Positions 1 to 12,676 of a stretch of 64,000 bases of DNA are shown here, one piece after another (positions within the stretch are counted from its first letter, which is position 1; every line of letters begins with the position of its first letter). The stretch spans positions 4,154,001-4,218,000 of the forward strand of contig JAGYVD010000002.1 in NCBI GenBank assembly GCA_021209875.1, given 5' to 3'. Below the pieces are notes generated by a model. The model saw only the letters and a list, made by a program, of their open reading frames with translations, did not search any database and was not told the origin of the DNA. The translations under genes were made by a program, and so were the position numbers. This stretch comes from Rosellinia necatrix. Lineage: Eukaryota > Ascomycota > Sordariomycetes > Xylariales > Xylariaceae.

Positions 1-3000
1 CGAGCACCACGCTACCTATCTAGGTACACATGGCCTCCAGGCCATCTACACTAAATACCAAGTGAATATTAGGTCGTACCTACTGTCTTGCCGTGCTTGG
101 TCAGATATGCAGTGAAGATAGCGAGGTCCCAATCTCCAGCGATTACCTTCCTCACGAATATATGGAGCCTTCAAATTTGATAGTTGATTCTGAACTGATC
201 GTCGTTATCAAATTCCGAATGCGAAATAGCTGTGTAGACTATGAACTGTGACTAGAGGTTTCATCGCAGCTTGGAGAGTAGATCGCAAAAGCGATCACCA
301 TTAGTATGTAAACATATCTGCTCCCCCTCGCGATGACATAACCCAATCACTCCTCCCCCGGGCTGCCCTGGGCTATCTGACCCAGCCTACCCATATTTTG
401 AGGGCCATGGGAGGGGGCGGGGGGCTTTTTACACTAGATAGCGGGGGACCAATGCCAGCCAAACAAGTCGCAAGCAAGTCATGGCAACCACAGTATCGTC
501 CGGCATCTTGGCCGTTGAGTGGCCCAAATCGTACCACAACAGCCAGGAGAAGGAAACGTCAAAGAAACGAACGACGATGGAAAGCACCCTCACTTTGTCC
601 GGGCCGACATCCCACCATCGCAAAAATCCACGAGAATATCAATTTTCCCAGCTCCGATCGCGGATCTCGCCACTATTCAGGGGTCTGATCTGGGATTTAC
701 CGTATTATGGTATGATGATCCCTCCAGGAATCGCTGAACGAAATCTCCAACCACCACATAGGCATATCTTCCATACTTTCCTATCCTCGATGGAGACCAT
801 TGCAATGGAAGTGAGACATATAGATTTGAAGAAGAAGAATCCAATTGATACTTAATTAAAGATAATTAGAATCGCTAGATAAGGGAACAAGTAGTTCACT
901 TGTTCAACCCCATACTTCTCCAATTCGTGTTGTCTAAGACACCTGCGGTTGCTAGGCAACGCCTCCGTAGAATCAAATACCAAGACCCACTACACACATA
1001 CAACAATCAGCATTCGGTAGATTCCCTGGAATAGGATAAAAACATGTTACCCAGACCACAGTCGCATCTGTTCAGTATACATCAGACGAGGCTAAAAGAA
1101 AGTAGAGGGAGGGCATGAATCGAATTGGACTGAGGTATCATTGGGCTGACGCCATACATAAATGTGTCCGCGCCACCTGCGTGCTGCGTGATGGGACGGC
1201 CCGCGAAGTTCCATGCGAATTGGGGTAGTGTCTTATGTATGCACGGGTAGTCAATTTACATGTGAAGCTGGCACAAGTGCATTTTTTGGTCTGTGTTTTA
1301 TGACCCCCGTAAAGGGGACTTATCCTTCCACCATTATGTAGTGTACGATTGGAGCTGTCTGAGGGGAGGCCGCCTATAGAGATGAAGATGTTAACGTTGC
1401 TACGAACCAACAAGACAGAGAATCGTGCAACCTATGATGACTATTGCCCACCGTGTGATAATGTTTCCCTAATTCCTTATCACCTGCATATGTATAATGC
1501 GCGCGGAGGGCGCACCCATTGGGCATGCCATAGCTAGAATCGCGAAGCGATGGGCAGTAAACTTATCCAATATCTGCTGGGCATTTCCATATGGCTGCCA
1601 GGACCAAAACAAGGGATCAAAACAAGGTCTTTCTACATATTCGGTAAACAGTATCGCAGTGTGATGCGTGTATACTCTCGAAGGCGGTGTCGAATCATAC
1701 AGGGTGCCTTCACGGACATCTTGAACGCAAAATTTGGGCTTCGAAACGGTAGTTTATACTGACACGCTGTTGAGATGACTGAGTAATTGGCATGCCCTTG
1801 TCGGCTATTTCTAAAGGTCAAGAATTCCCCATACCTGAGAAGGTTCTAGGATCCTAAGGGCACATCTCACTTCTTTGATAGGTATCAATGCCTAGGGGAT
1901 ATTTGTACGATTAGCACAAGACATATGGTCTAGCAAGGATCAGTGAAACTTCATACAGAAAACGTAGTTAGCAAACAGAAATCTACTTGTTCTACCATCA
2001 CAGAATCTGCCTGAAGAGTGGTGTTACATATACCGTGATAGATTGTAATTTGTATAAGTGATGCAGAGGAATAGGCTAGAAAGTGTCGTCGTCGCCCTTG
2101 TAAACGGTTATCAGGGATCAGTTGCTCATTTGGAGTATTAGAATTAAAGATCTAAAGTCTTGAACATATAACTATTCTCGATTTCTGAGCAACGGTAAAA
2201 TAGACAGCAACGACTTAGGCGGTTCACTTGTATATCCTTCGTCATGGCTTTGATTATAGGCGGTGACAACCAGGCACTCAGAGACCTAAGTACAAGCTCG
2301 AGAGCAACGAGGTTGTTAACACAATTGTAGTGTGCCAGTGATACCCAGAGCTGGGTGCCACAGCCCGGCTCGGTGCCGTCTTGTTGGTTGTCCGTTTCAC
2401 CACGGCGCCCTTGCGTAGATTATCAAAGAGAGAAGCTAACACCTCGTGATTAGTGGGGGTTACTTGTACCACACAAAGCTTTCCAATGTCTTGATAAGTT
2501 TTAAGGGGTGTTGGTAGTTCGCAAGTTGTGGCAAAAGGGTTACAGTATTGCCTAGGTAGTGGTGCCCCTAGAATCGGCGGCGATGTGGTAGATAAGAATC
2601 AGTGACGTAAAGTTAAGTGAATGGTCGAGACTCTCGTGCCCTGTGACGGGCTGTGGTCTGGGTGGAGGCTCTCCAGATTATGTACCAAATGGCCGTCACC
2701 CGTGGGGAATGAAATGGCGGCTAGTGACAGTGCGTAGTTGTTTGGTAGTTTGGTAGGTTACCATGTATGTATGTGCGTGCTTACAACACTTAGCGATAAG
2801 CAAGCAATGGCGGCTAAAATGATGTGATGTCCATCGTCTAATAATAAAGAACAGAGGGTGGGCCAGACACCTACCTATGCCTATGCACGAAGTTAGTATG
2901 TGGTATAATTACTTATGTTATGTGCGGAAAGCAGAAATGAAACCAAGATCTTGCAATGTTAAAATCTTCCCAGTTCAACGACAGTTAGCTGACCTTGAGC

Positions 3001-6000
3001 AAATTGTTAGGGGTACAAGATCAATGTTATAGTTATTACTGTCACCTTTTGCAACAATATTGTTCGCATCGGGATTTTGCCGCTCGCATCGCATTATCGC
3101 CCCTGTCTAGGTATGGAAGGTTCACTATGCTAACACCTGTACGATTTGTGTGCTTATGTAGCCGGACCTTCCCCTACGGTAGTGGCTGGTAGCAGTGATA
3201 AAAGAATACCGTACGTTTCTCGGCCGAAGGCAAATGGTGTAATTGTCATCGTTATGAGTGTGCCTTGTATAGCCTTGGGAAGCCGAAGTTTGGCTGATGA
3301 GCTTCTAAGGGTACAGTATGCGGAACATACAGGTAACAATGCCCGTGATATATCCGCATTTGTATCACAGTACGTCGTACTGTATGCACGATGTTCGGAG
3401 GATCTGCTATTTTCGCAATAGCGAGAAGCTGCCGACCGACCCGAGACCCCATGGCGATGATGGGGTGTGGTAGGGAGTCTCTTTGAAGTGAAATACCGGG
3501 GAGCGATGGACTCCAGATGGGATCTCTCCGAGCTGTCGGTCGTTGGTGCTGCTAGATTAGATTGGGTTGGAATTAATTTAATCCATCGCGCAAAGAGATA
3601 ACCAGGGTCGAATGCCCGTCTGTCAACATACTTTGTAATCAGGTAAAAAAGGGCTCAGTAACTACATAGCGGGAGGGCCCAATGTTATGCAGAAATGCCA
3701 GGTATACATACATACATATATAGTACTCGGGAAAAGACTGTCTCAGCCGATTGACTTGTTTTGATAGGTTCAATTCCGGTCGGGTCATCCGTCAGATTAC
3801 AGGATCTTGAAATCTTATTCCCACTTCTGCAACCCCATGATGCCCCCCCTTGCAATCATGTCTGTATGTAGGATGTAGGTAGTGTACGTGCAAATAAGTC
3901 CCCGACAACCGACAACACGGGCTTGCACAGGAAGTGATCGACAGTGCCTCAGATACTATGCATATGCACATATATATATATGTATGTAAAACTACCTACA
4001 CGAGATGCAGGTATGAAAGCTCCACAACCAATCAAGAGCACCTTCTACATACCGTTCCCAGAGCGAGATACCCGGCCCTACCCGGCCTGAACATACGTGC
4101 ATTACGAAGTCGTACTGACCGGATGCTGAGGAATCAATACATATATCATGAGGTCAGCAGTCAGCTAGGATAATTACCTAAACGAATGAGCATGCATGTG
4201 AAGGCGCGACCACACTACCGCCGCACTTAATGAAAGAACGTAGCGGAATGGGACATAACCGCCGCTTACACTTGGTTTGTTGTTACGAACCACCTTGGAA
4301 GCATGTGCCAGAGACTTCCTAATCTCTTAGTGTAGCCTGTAGATAGTTACCTACAAGTAGGTATGTCATGACACCACAAAACTGGCCTGCACATGTATTT
4401 GCAAGGGGTTTCTAGATTGCTTCTATTTTTGTTTAAGCTGTCTCTACGATGTGGACAATGTCCTCTATCTCAATCATTCACTAGTTGACTTGCGTCGACT
4501 ATGATTATACATCGTCGCGTCGCGTCCACTGGTGGCGGATTTTGCAATCTTATTAGTTAAATTCTGCGTGGGTTTTTAGGAGACTAGAAGGATTGAGCAT
4601 TACTCGCAGTAGAAGTTTATAGCATCCTCGCGAATAGCAAAACCAGTCGGTCGGTAAGCTAACAAGGTCCAACACACCACATTTGGACAAACTATGACAC
4701 ACTCCTCTCTCTCATTTCTCAAATGACCTAATATCTAGGGAAGGAATTATTAGGTTTATTCAGGTGTAGCGTTTGTTATACGTTATACATACAAGTATGT
4801 GCTAATTGCTGCAACAGCATGATGATGGTGGGTAGAGAGCACCTCGCCCACTGTATAGGTAACCATAATTAGATTCCCAAACCTATCTTGTGGTTAGTAT
4901 ACTACCTAGGTACGTACTTGTATTGGTTATCGAGAGGCGTGTTGGCTAGGTATGCGGCATGCGGTGTACACTACTATATTAGGTACCTACCTAGAGATAT
5001 GGTGTGGTGCAGCACTACTTGAGCACTGTTTGTTAGTTATCCAATAGGCATACACTACCTAGTGTACTTAGTAGGTAGTACACTAATGTATAACGTCCAG
5101 CTGCTGCGCTAGGGTCGCACCAGGGCTTACCGGTCTTCAACCGGGGTATGCGTCTTGAGGTCTTGACTTCCTCGGTTGCACGTTGCGAACACCCTAGCCA
5201 CCTACTTACACTACACTACTTACACGTGCAGTGTAAGGTAGGCGTGTACACTATGTATATACAGTATATAGACATGTACCTTTATACTGTATCGACGGGA
5301 CCGAATTCTCCAATTGGGGCAGATGTCGGGGTATGGCACGGCATAGTGGGGTTCTAGTGTACTTGTACACTACAGTGCACGTAAGTCCCCATCACAGAAG
5401 CATAGGAACTCGGTTCCCTTTCTGTTACCTAGTATATTTTACCTCATAGTTGACCAGACCCCGGCCGAAGACTCGAAAGCGGAAGTCCAGTCTTACTGAG
5501 GGTCCGCGAGGGTCTTAGTATGGAGCGTGCTCAAAGGGAGCCAGCGGTGGAGACAAGAGGAACCCGTCCCGTGATGTCTACAATACGGTGCTTTGTTGTG
5601 GTTGTCGTTGTTGTCGTCGCTGGCTGCCGGGCTCGTGGATGAGTGATATACGGCCGTGGCCGTGATGGCATCAGATCAGTCCCTGGCCAAGAGAAAGAAA
5701 GCCTGTCGATGTCGATGTCATAGTGTGCATGCAGCAGGCATTGGTTCCCGTTTCCAAGACATCGTCCAAGACGGTTCCAAGACTCTAGCCAGGCAGAACA
5801 AGCCGTTCCTACTGGTCTCGGCAGAAGCTTGTCTGGGTCCGAGCTGTGAGGCGTCTGCATCGACCCGACTTGGCGGAAGCTTGAAGTCGCCACCTGGTCG
5901 CCTCTTGCACGTCTCGCGCCTCTTGTGCCTCTCGCCCTCCCTTCTCCTCTCCTCGTTGTCCACCCTGCCACGCCACATTGCTGACCTATGTATCCGCGGG

Positions 6001-6879
6001 CAGGCGGGAGGCAGGCAGGCTACCATGCTTGACTACCATGCCCGACTATTTCTACAGATGTTCTTTCGTGCTTCGATGCACATCCCTGCTCGCCACCTCT
6101 ATCATCACTGGTCGGCCGGCCTGTCCTATCTGCGGGTAGTCTGCTAGCAGTTCCAAATACTGGATCTGGACTGGAAATACGAGCCCTCTCGTTGGCCGCC
6201 GCATGTCTATCTCGACCGCTGCTTTGGAGCCAATCTAGGTGCAATCTAGGTCTGATGTGCAATCACACAAATGGAGCAACACCTCCCTCATTGGGAAGTA
6301 TAGCCGGTGCCACCTCGGCCAGCTCCTCATCCACACGATGAGGGTAGAGAACGAGCTGAGTCGAAGCCTTGTAGCGAGCTATCCTCTAACGCCCTCCATC
6401 CGGCCTAGACAGTTCGGGCCCCCTATCCGCGTGGGATCGTTACAATCCCTCCGCACATCGCTCCATACCGAGATAACGGACACAAAGCACGCTGACTGGT
6501 TGTGTTTTCCATCAAGTCTCCCCTGTAATCATACGGTGCCCCCGTCCGTGTGGTGCTCCGTCAGCCTATCTTGAACGTGCTTCGTAACTGGGATTAGCGT
6601 GGTTTGTTAGCCTAAGTAGCTTCACGTTTGCATATGAAGTAACATGGTGTCTTGTCGCGTCAGTACGCCTGGTACGCCCTATCAGTCCTTAGTTAACTGC
6701 GGAGTGCATACGGGGGAGTACCCTGGACATTTACCCGTCCGTCACCCTGTTCGTGTGATGTTTCCTTGGTCTGCATAAATCCGTCGCGTGCCCCCTCAAC
6801 CAATCTCGCCCTCCCTTCTTGTCTCTTTCTCTCATCGTGTCCATCGCTACTCCGACGCGCCTGCAGGACGACTTTGACG
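1..6879. other. Gene-free region with short palindromes
   Basis: No open frame here has recognisable protein similarity or a plausible exon chain, so I see no gene in almost 7 kb. The DNA carries scattered TAGGTAC/TACCTAGG palindromes (near 16-27, 4900-4925 and 4980-4995) and a denser group of TAGTGTA/TACACTA inverted repeats at about 4964-5372. The last few hundred bases should hold the promoter and 5' leader of the transporter gene that follows. Confidence 0.6.
4964..5372. repeat. Cluster of TAGTGTAC-type palindromes
   Basis: Several short inverted repeats built on the same half-site lie within 410 bp. They are GTGTACAC at 4964-4971, TACACTA-CC-TAGTGTA at 5051-5066, CTTACAC-GTGCA-GTGTAAG at 5219-5237, GTGTACAC at 5244-5251, and TAGTGTAC-TT-GTACACTA at 5355-5372. 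They could be decayed small inverted-repeat elements or protein-binding palindromes; the sequence alone does not decide. Confidence 0.5.
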
Positions 6880-8904
6880 ATGGGTGAGCTTCGCCAGCCT
6901 GGCCCGGTGCACATGTGAGGTGACTAACCGTGTGGTGTACAGGCAACTCAAGCGATCTCGATCGTGTTCCCACGGGGGATGAGAAGATTTCTCATACCCC
7001 TCCGGGAGACAAGCACAATGCCTACCTTGACCCGGCCGTAATGGCGTCGGATTACGAGGGCAAGCCAACACCAGAAGAACTTGCCACCCTGCGCCGAGTC
7101 CCCGGCAACCTCCCGGTCGTCGCTTACTTGATCTGCATTGTCGAGTTCTGCGAGCGTGCGTCATTTTACGGTGTGCAGCCGCTGATTTCAAACTTCGTGA
7201 ACCAGCCTCGTGAGTTCACCCGATACAGCTCCAAGAGCCACCACAAGTGGCCTCAGCCGCTCTTCGGATGCCGGGTGAAAATGAAATCGGTTCTCTACGG
7301 GTACTAACATGAATCATCATGCAGTGCCGAAAGGTGGAAATGGGTTCGGTGCTCCGCCCCGGGGTGACCAGCAGACGGCCGGTGCTTTGGGGCTCGGAAC
7401 GGTCACCGCCAATGCCGTGACGCAATCCTTCAATTTCTTGGCCTACGCCCTCCCCTTGGTTTTCGGTTATCTCGCCGACACTCGGTTCGGTCGTTTCAAG
7501 ATCATCTGCTACGGTGTCGGAGTGTTCGGTATTGCTCACATTCTGATGGTTGGTGCCGGTTCAAAGGATCTGCTCGCCAACGGCACCGCTAAGGCGCCTT
7601 ACTTCATCTCGGTCTACGTTCTTGCCATTGGTGCTGCTATGTTCAAGCCCAATGTTTCGCCGTTGCTACTCGATCAAGTGACCCACACCGTCCCCAAGGT
7701 TATAACGCTTGCCAGCGGTGAGCGCGTGATCCAAGATCCGGAGTCTACAACGGAGCGTGTGATGCTGTGGTTCTACCTACTCATCAATGTCGGTGGCTTC
7801 TTCGGTGTTGCCACTTCGTACGCTGAGAAATACGTCGGCTGGTGGTTGGCTTTCCTTCTTCCCCTTCTGCTTTACATCCCCCTCCCATTCCTCCTGTGGT
7901 TCCTCTACAGCCGCTTGGTCATCCACCCGCCCGGAGGAAGTGACCTTGCCAACGTTTTCCGCGTGCTCGGTGTGGTCCTTCGCCGTGGAGGTATCAAGCG
8001 AATTGGCCGGAAAGGGTTCTGGGATCTGGCCAAGCCCAGCGAAATCGAGAAGGCCGGCCTGAACATCAAGACTCAGTGGAACGACGCCTTTGTCGACGAT
8101 GTCCGCCGCACCTTCCAGGCCACCGGTATCTTCTCCTTCTTCCCTATCCAGTTCCTGAACGACAACGGTATTGGCTCCGCCGCGAGCTTCCTGACCACAG
8201 CCTTGAGGACTGATGGTGTGCCCAACGACGTTATCTCCAACTTCAATTCTCTTAGTATCATTGCCTTCGCGCCCATTCTGAATTATCTTTTCTATCCCGC
8301 CCTCCGGAAGCTGGGCATTCACTACGGCCCCGTCGCCCGTATCACCACAGGTCTTGCCATGTCAACGATCGGTGGTGTTGGCTACACCGTTATCCAATAC
8401 TACGCCTACAAACTCTCACCCTGCGGTAACAAGGCCACCACCCATTGTGACATTGGCGAGGGTGTCGCACCGATTTCCATTTGGTGGATGGCTATCCCTT
8501 ACGCCATCGGTGGTATCTCCGAGTTGTTCATTAACGTGCCCGCTTACGGTATTGCGTATTCTCGTGCTCCCGTCAATATGAGGGGCCTCGTATCCGCCAT
8601 CAACCTGTTCAACACGGCCATCGCTTATGCCATTGGCCTGGCCGCCTCATCGGTCATCACCGACCCTCATCTGGTTTGGGATTTTGGCGGCTCAGCGATT
8701 GCTGGCGGTATCCTGACCGTCATCTTTTACTTCACTTTCCGTCATATCGACAAGGAGGAGTACCATCTCAGCCAAAACCAGGACGCCCACCTCGAAATGT
8801 CGGGCACCGTCAACGTGGTTGGCGAAAACGAGCTCAACAAGAGCGTCAACCGACCCGCTCCCATCGCGGACAACGAGGAGATGATGATTTCACAGAAACA
8901 GTAA
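6880..8904 (+). CDS. POT-family proton-coupled peptide transporter (PTR2-like)
   Basis: Three coding exons: 6880-6883, 6943-7209 and 7325-8904, giving 616 residues, the usual length for fungal PTR2. The first exon is only ATGG. Both introns (59 and 115 bp) have GTGAG donors and CTAAC branch sites, and splicing restores one continuous frame. The POT family imports di- and tripeptides with protons across the plasma membrane; some members carry nitrate or other substrates. Family marks are the E-x-x-E-R motif (E69, E72, R73) in the first helix, ADTRFGRF (about 141-148) in the first POT signature, and FYLLINVGGF (about 240-249) in the second. Many hydrophobic segments fit 12 helices, with a hydrophilic loop mid-protein and a polar C-terminal tail. 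The hydrophilic N-terminus of about 60 residues is usual in fungal homologues. Substrate is not shown by the sequence. Confidence 0.93.
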
Positions 8905-10460
8905 ATGACGTGACGTGATGAGGGAATGCTTACTGGGTACCGGGTGCCTCACGTGGGCTTGGAGGGCGGGGACTGGCCAACAAAAGTCATGTTGGCGCAG
9001 CGTAATATAATAGCTATAAAGCATGGCCTTGCGTTGCCACTCAAATATGCATTGACCAATACATATCATGATACCCCTTCTAATAATGGCATTCCGAAAT
9101 ATTGTATGACAACAACTTATTGTGATGATGCAGCATGAGTGGAAAGCATCCGTTTGTATATTGAAGCGTTGTACTCAGCGCGGCATACTGACATTCTTAG
9201 TAATCGACTCGATTTGCCAAGCGTCAGCGCCCTCTGCGCGTACTAGGAAAGCAGCGAACGGCACAGCTAGCCCTAACCACAGGACCCCAGCTTCGACTCC
9301 CAACGATTACTCAGCTCAACTTGGCAATGAGGCTGTCATCCCAACCCTTCTCTCACTGGCGAGGCGCTTCACTTCCATCAACTCACCGGTAAACGTGCTT
9401 GCGCGACGACAGGTTTAACGACTGGTCACTGTAGCATTGATTCAGGCCCAACAACAACGCAATAACCAGCATTAACTGTCCCAGGCGCTTTAGGATGGTG
9501 ATTTAGTCCATACGGAATTGCATACGAAATTGCACGCTTCCTTTCTTGCCTGCATGCCCTTCCGCATGCCCTTTCGTATCCTCAAGATCGACCTTTCAGT
9601 CTCAAGTGCACTCTCTAGCGTCTCAGCGAGTCCGCGAGGTTTGGGCAGAGTTTGGGCAACCCCAGTCTGCCCGAGCTGCCCAACCCCTTGCGCGCCCCTT
9701 ACGGCCGATCTCCTGCGACGATAGGCAGGTGAGCGCGAAGCGTTGTGGCGGGTGACGGCGCCGATCTGCCATGGCTGGCTATCTATCTAGAGCTGGGAAA
9801 ACGCGTCCCGGCCAATCAGAGAGGGGAGAGAGGGAACCCCCATTGTGAGCACGATTCCCGAGGCAGCTTTCTCGTATGTTTGTGTTTCGCAAAACCAGTA
9901 TCTCCGGGGCCCTCGTGTCGCCCGGAAACCGGGTGAAACCGGGTCCTCTTCTTCCAGTTCCGTGTCGCCGGGTCAGGTGGTCAGTCATATCACGCAAACA
10001 GCGATCCGCTCTACGGAACATGAAAAACGTCGCTCAGCGGGTTGATTAAGCACGGTATCTAGCTACTACATACATAGCAGTAGCAGCCTATCTTAGATAC
10101 CATACATATTGCCGACCGCAAAACCCAAGGCGTTTACGTGGACTCGGCCCCCCGGTCGACGGGGCTTGGCAATCAATCGGGAAGGTCGGTGGTCGCGATC
10201 GGCGCCGCCTAATCTACTGTTGTCCATGGCGTCGAGTCCGGGATGGGGTCAAGTCCCTTAACCTCACGGCGGCGGCGCAGAGCCCTCGCCATTCTCGTCC
10301 GCTGATATGACCATGTGTCGGGCTAAGAGATGAAGATTGGCCACGCGTGAAACTCGGTGGGAATCGGCACGACTGGCTCCGCGAATGCTTCTCGCTCTCG
10401 GCAGGTCTTTAAGTGCCTATCTAGAGCAGGATGGTGCAAATATGATAGTAGCAGAGTATG
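8905..10460. other. Intergenic, no gene seen
   Basis: The gap between the transporter and the RNase gene. The open frames here are short, have no recognisable similarity and lack a consistent splice pattern. About 9500-10330 is noticeably GC-rich but shows no repeats or RNA gene that I can support. Confidence 0.5.
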
Positions 10461-10468
10461 TATATAAG
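10461..10468 (+). promoter_or_regulatory. TATA box of the RNase gene
   Basis: TATATAAG lies 139 bp upstream of the RNase start codon, in a GC-mixed stretch where such a run stands out. The position suits a TATA element for a strongly induced secreted-protein gene. A similar box sits 148 bp before the ATG at 45475. Confidence 0.5.
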
Positions 10469-10599
10469 AGACGGCCTCCGTCCTGTTATGGGCGGTGGTT
10501 GCTGCTGGATTCCAGTCTAATTGAACCGCTCCCTGAATTCAAGCGTATCCGTACTCACCCTTCTGGTCCGCAGTCTTGTCTCGCTCGTAGCCTGTCATC

Positions 10600-11262
10600 A
10601 TGTTCGGCTCTAAGGTTCGAATGGCCTCTCTCATTCAACTCGCTACCCACTTACAATCCGATCACTAACCAATGAGTTTAGATTCTCCCTGTCGTCTTAG
10701 CGATCGTGTCCGCCGTAACCGTATCCGGCGCCGCCATCGAGAAGAGGCAGTCATGCGCCAAGACATGCGGCACCGTCTGCTACACACAGTCAGACATTGA
10801 TGACGCCGTGGCACAGGGCTACGGGTACCACGAGAATGGCGAGACAGTCGGTACGTCTTCTAAGTTCCTTTTACACCCTTCCCTCCTCGTGGGAGTGACC
10901 CCCGGTCATATATATACATACATATAAAGAGTCCAAACTAGCTGGTTGTCTCTCCCCGAAGGAGGCGGCACTAGTCGGAAGGGAGGGATACAAAAAGCAT
11001 CATTTGGAACGAAAGACTCGCTGATATGTTTTCAACCCGACCTCCAGGCAGTAACGATTACCCCCATCAATATAACAACTTCGAGGGCTTCGACTTCCCC
11101 GATGCGGGCCCGTGGTACGAGTTCCCGATGCTGAGTTCCAACGAGGTTTACACAGGCGGCTCGCCTGGCGCCGACCGCGTCGTTTTCAACGAAGCTGGTA
11201 ATTTCCAGGACGCAATCACCCATACTGGAGCGAGCGGGAACAACTTCGTCGCCTGCACGTAA
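10600..11262 (+). CDS. Secreted guanyl-specific ribonuclease, RNase T1/F1 family
   Basis: Exons 10600-10614, 10682-10850 and 11048-11262 give 132 residues. Introns are 67 bp (CTAAC branch) and 197 bp. A signal peptide (about residues 1-22) is followed by a Kex2-type site ending at Lys26-Arg27, so the mature enzyme would start at Gln28 and have 105 residues. The family cuts single-stranded RNA after guanosine through a 2',3'-cyclic phosphate, outside the cell. Every catalytic position of RNase T1 is present: Tyr66, His68, Glu86, Arg105 and His120, which are mature positions 39, 41, 59, 78 and 93, one more than in RNase T1. Cysteines 30, 34, 38 and 131 can form the family's two disulfides. The protein ends directly after the last disulfide, as in other members, so it is an ordinary short enzyme and not the longer ribotoxin form. 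Confidence 0.95.
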
Positions 11263-12676
11263 AATTATAAAGTGGAAAAAGTGTGTAAAAAACAATAAAT
11301 AAATAAATAAAGGAGCTACTCTTAGAAATTCTTATCTTTGCTGGTTCGACCGCATTTCCAATGCCTGAAAAGGATCAGGAATGAATGCGTAAGGGGGAAG
11401 GGGAGGGATGGCTAGACTTTGAAGCTGCTGCTGTGACTGTCACTAATTGCTTATGTGATACCGGAGTATATCATCGCAATTCGTTGTATATCGTTTTGAT
11501 AACTAATCGGACAGGGACGCTTATACCCGGTTATCGATGTGTACTGAATTCACAAACCGACCGACTTAATCTAGTTGTGTATCCCGTTCCTCTGTTTCCA
11601 TGTTCTATAATCGTCAGGCCGGCCAATATTATGCCATGGTATTATTAAAAGCGCATGCACTCACCGTCTCTGATTCCATAGATACTAACGTAAAGTCAAC
11701 GCCAAGACTTACCTCAAAAGACGTTTCGCTCCCAGCCGGCACGACCCGTTCCAGCGCCACCCAGAAGCTCGGGAACAACTCCTGGTACCTAGGTAGATAC
11801 ATTTTGTACGGCAGGCCACATGGTTTGGATACAATAATAAGCGAGAGATCGGAATTGGCCATGACCTCGTCTGATGTCTCGAAAGGCCAACTCGGCATCA
11901 TGTCGGTGGTAAGCCTCCTCGACCCCCACTCTCGTCTCACGAAAATGCAAAAATCGAGGGCGCAAAAAAAAAAAAAAAGAAAGAAAAACAAAGGCAGGAA
12001 CAATACACTAGCATGATACAAGAATTCAAGAGAGAGGGAAAAAGAAGCGCCGATTGGATCAGTGTCAGCTGAGAATGAGGCGAAAAGACAGCCTCACCAA
12101 GTATGTAGTTCATACCTGGTAATACTTCCGTGACTTCGGACACCATGTCAACCGAGGCTGCTTATGTCGAGACTAGACAATGACAACAATGTACGTAGTA
12201 GGCCATTGTAGATCTAAAGACAGGGAATTGATCCTTTCCCTACCTATCTAGCCTATCTAATTCGTAGCTCTCTCCGCATAACCCACCTAGTGCGGTAGAG
12301 CGCTTCCCAAATGCTCCCCCCAATCCCCCAATGCTTATACCAAGTAAACAATAGGCCCCTAACCGGTGCCTAGCTCCTGACTACAATCGGCCCGTCACTC
12401 ACGTGAATGGGCGGCGGTAGGTGGATGCACAGCATCGCGTCGAGGATGAGGTGGGATAAGATCCGTGTCAACCTTCGAGAGAGAAATCGGACAATTGCAT
12501 AGTAGTGTCGTTGTTGTCATGCGTCCTTCACACATTCTCAGGCGACATCAAATAAGGTAAGTTACACGCAGCAAAAGCCGCATCGCACCCAATAAGCGAG
12601 TTCGCGCCGGACGACGACGACCTCAAGGACCCGAGAAAGAAAAAAGAGGGGAGGAGAAAAAAAAAAAACCCACAAG
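11263..12676. other. Intergenic: 3' end of RNase gene and GMC promoter
   Basis: Overlapping AATAAA units at 11294-11311 just after the RNase stop are likely polyadenylation-region sequence. A run of about 15 A lies near 11964-11978, and a purine-rich stretch (12640-12669) directly precedes the oxidoreductase start. Open frames around 11600-12150 on both strands mostly encode low-complexity sequence from the A/T tract and have no recognisable similarity. Confidence 0.45.
11294..11311 (+). terminator. Likely polyadenylation signal of the RNase gene
   Basis: Tandem AATAAA hexamers start 32 bp after the stop codon of the RNase gene. This is the expected place for a fungal A-rich efficiency or positioning element. 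Confidence 0.4.

Noticed and set aside
3765..3790. GGTTCAATTCC, a B-box-like word suggesting a tRNA gene
   Set aside because: The flanking bases do not form a TpsiC stem, and no matching acceptor or anticodon stem is found upstream.
5531..6147. Overlapping open frames of 100-160 codons on both strands
   Set aside because: No similarity, low-complexity composition, and equal openness on both strands.
10600..11262. Reading of the secreted RNase as a ribotoxin
   Set aside because: The protein has the short RNase T1/F1 form, with loops of ordinary length and none of the extra length seen in ribotoxins.
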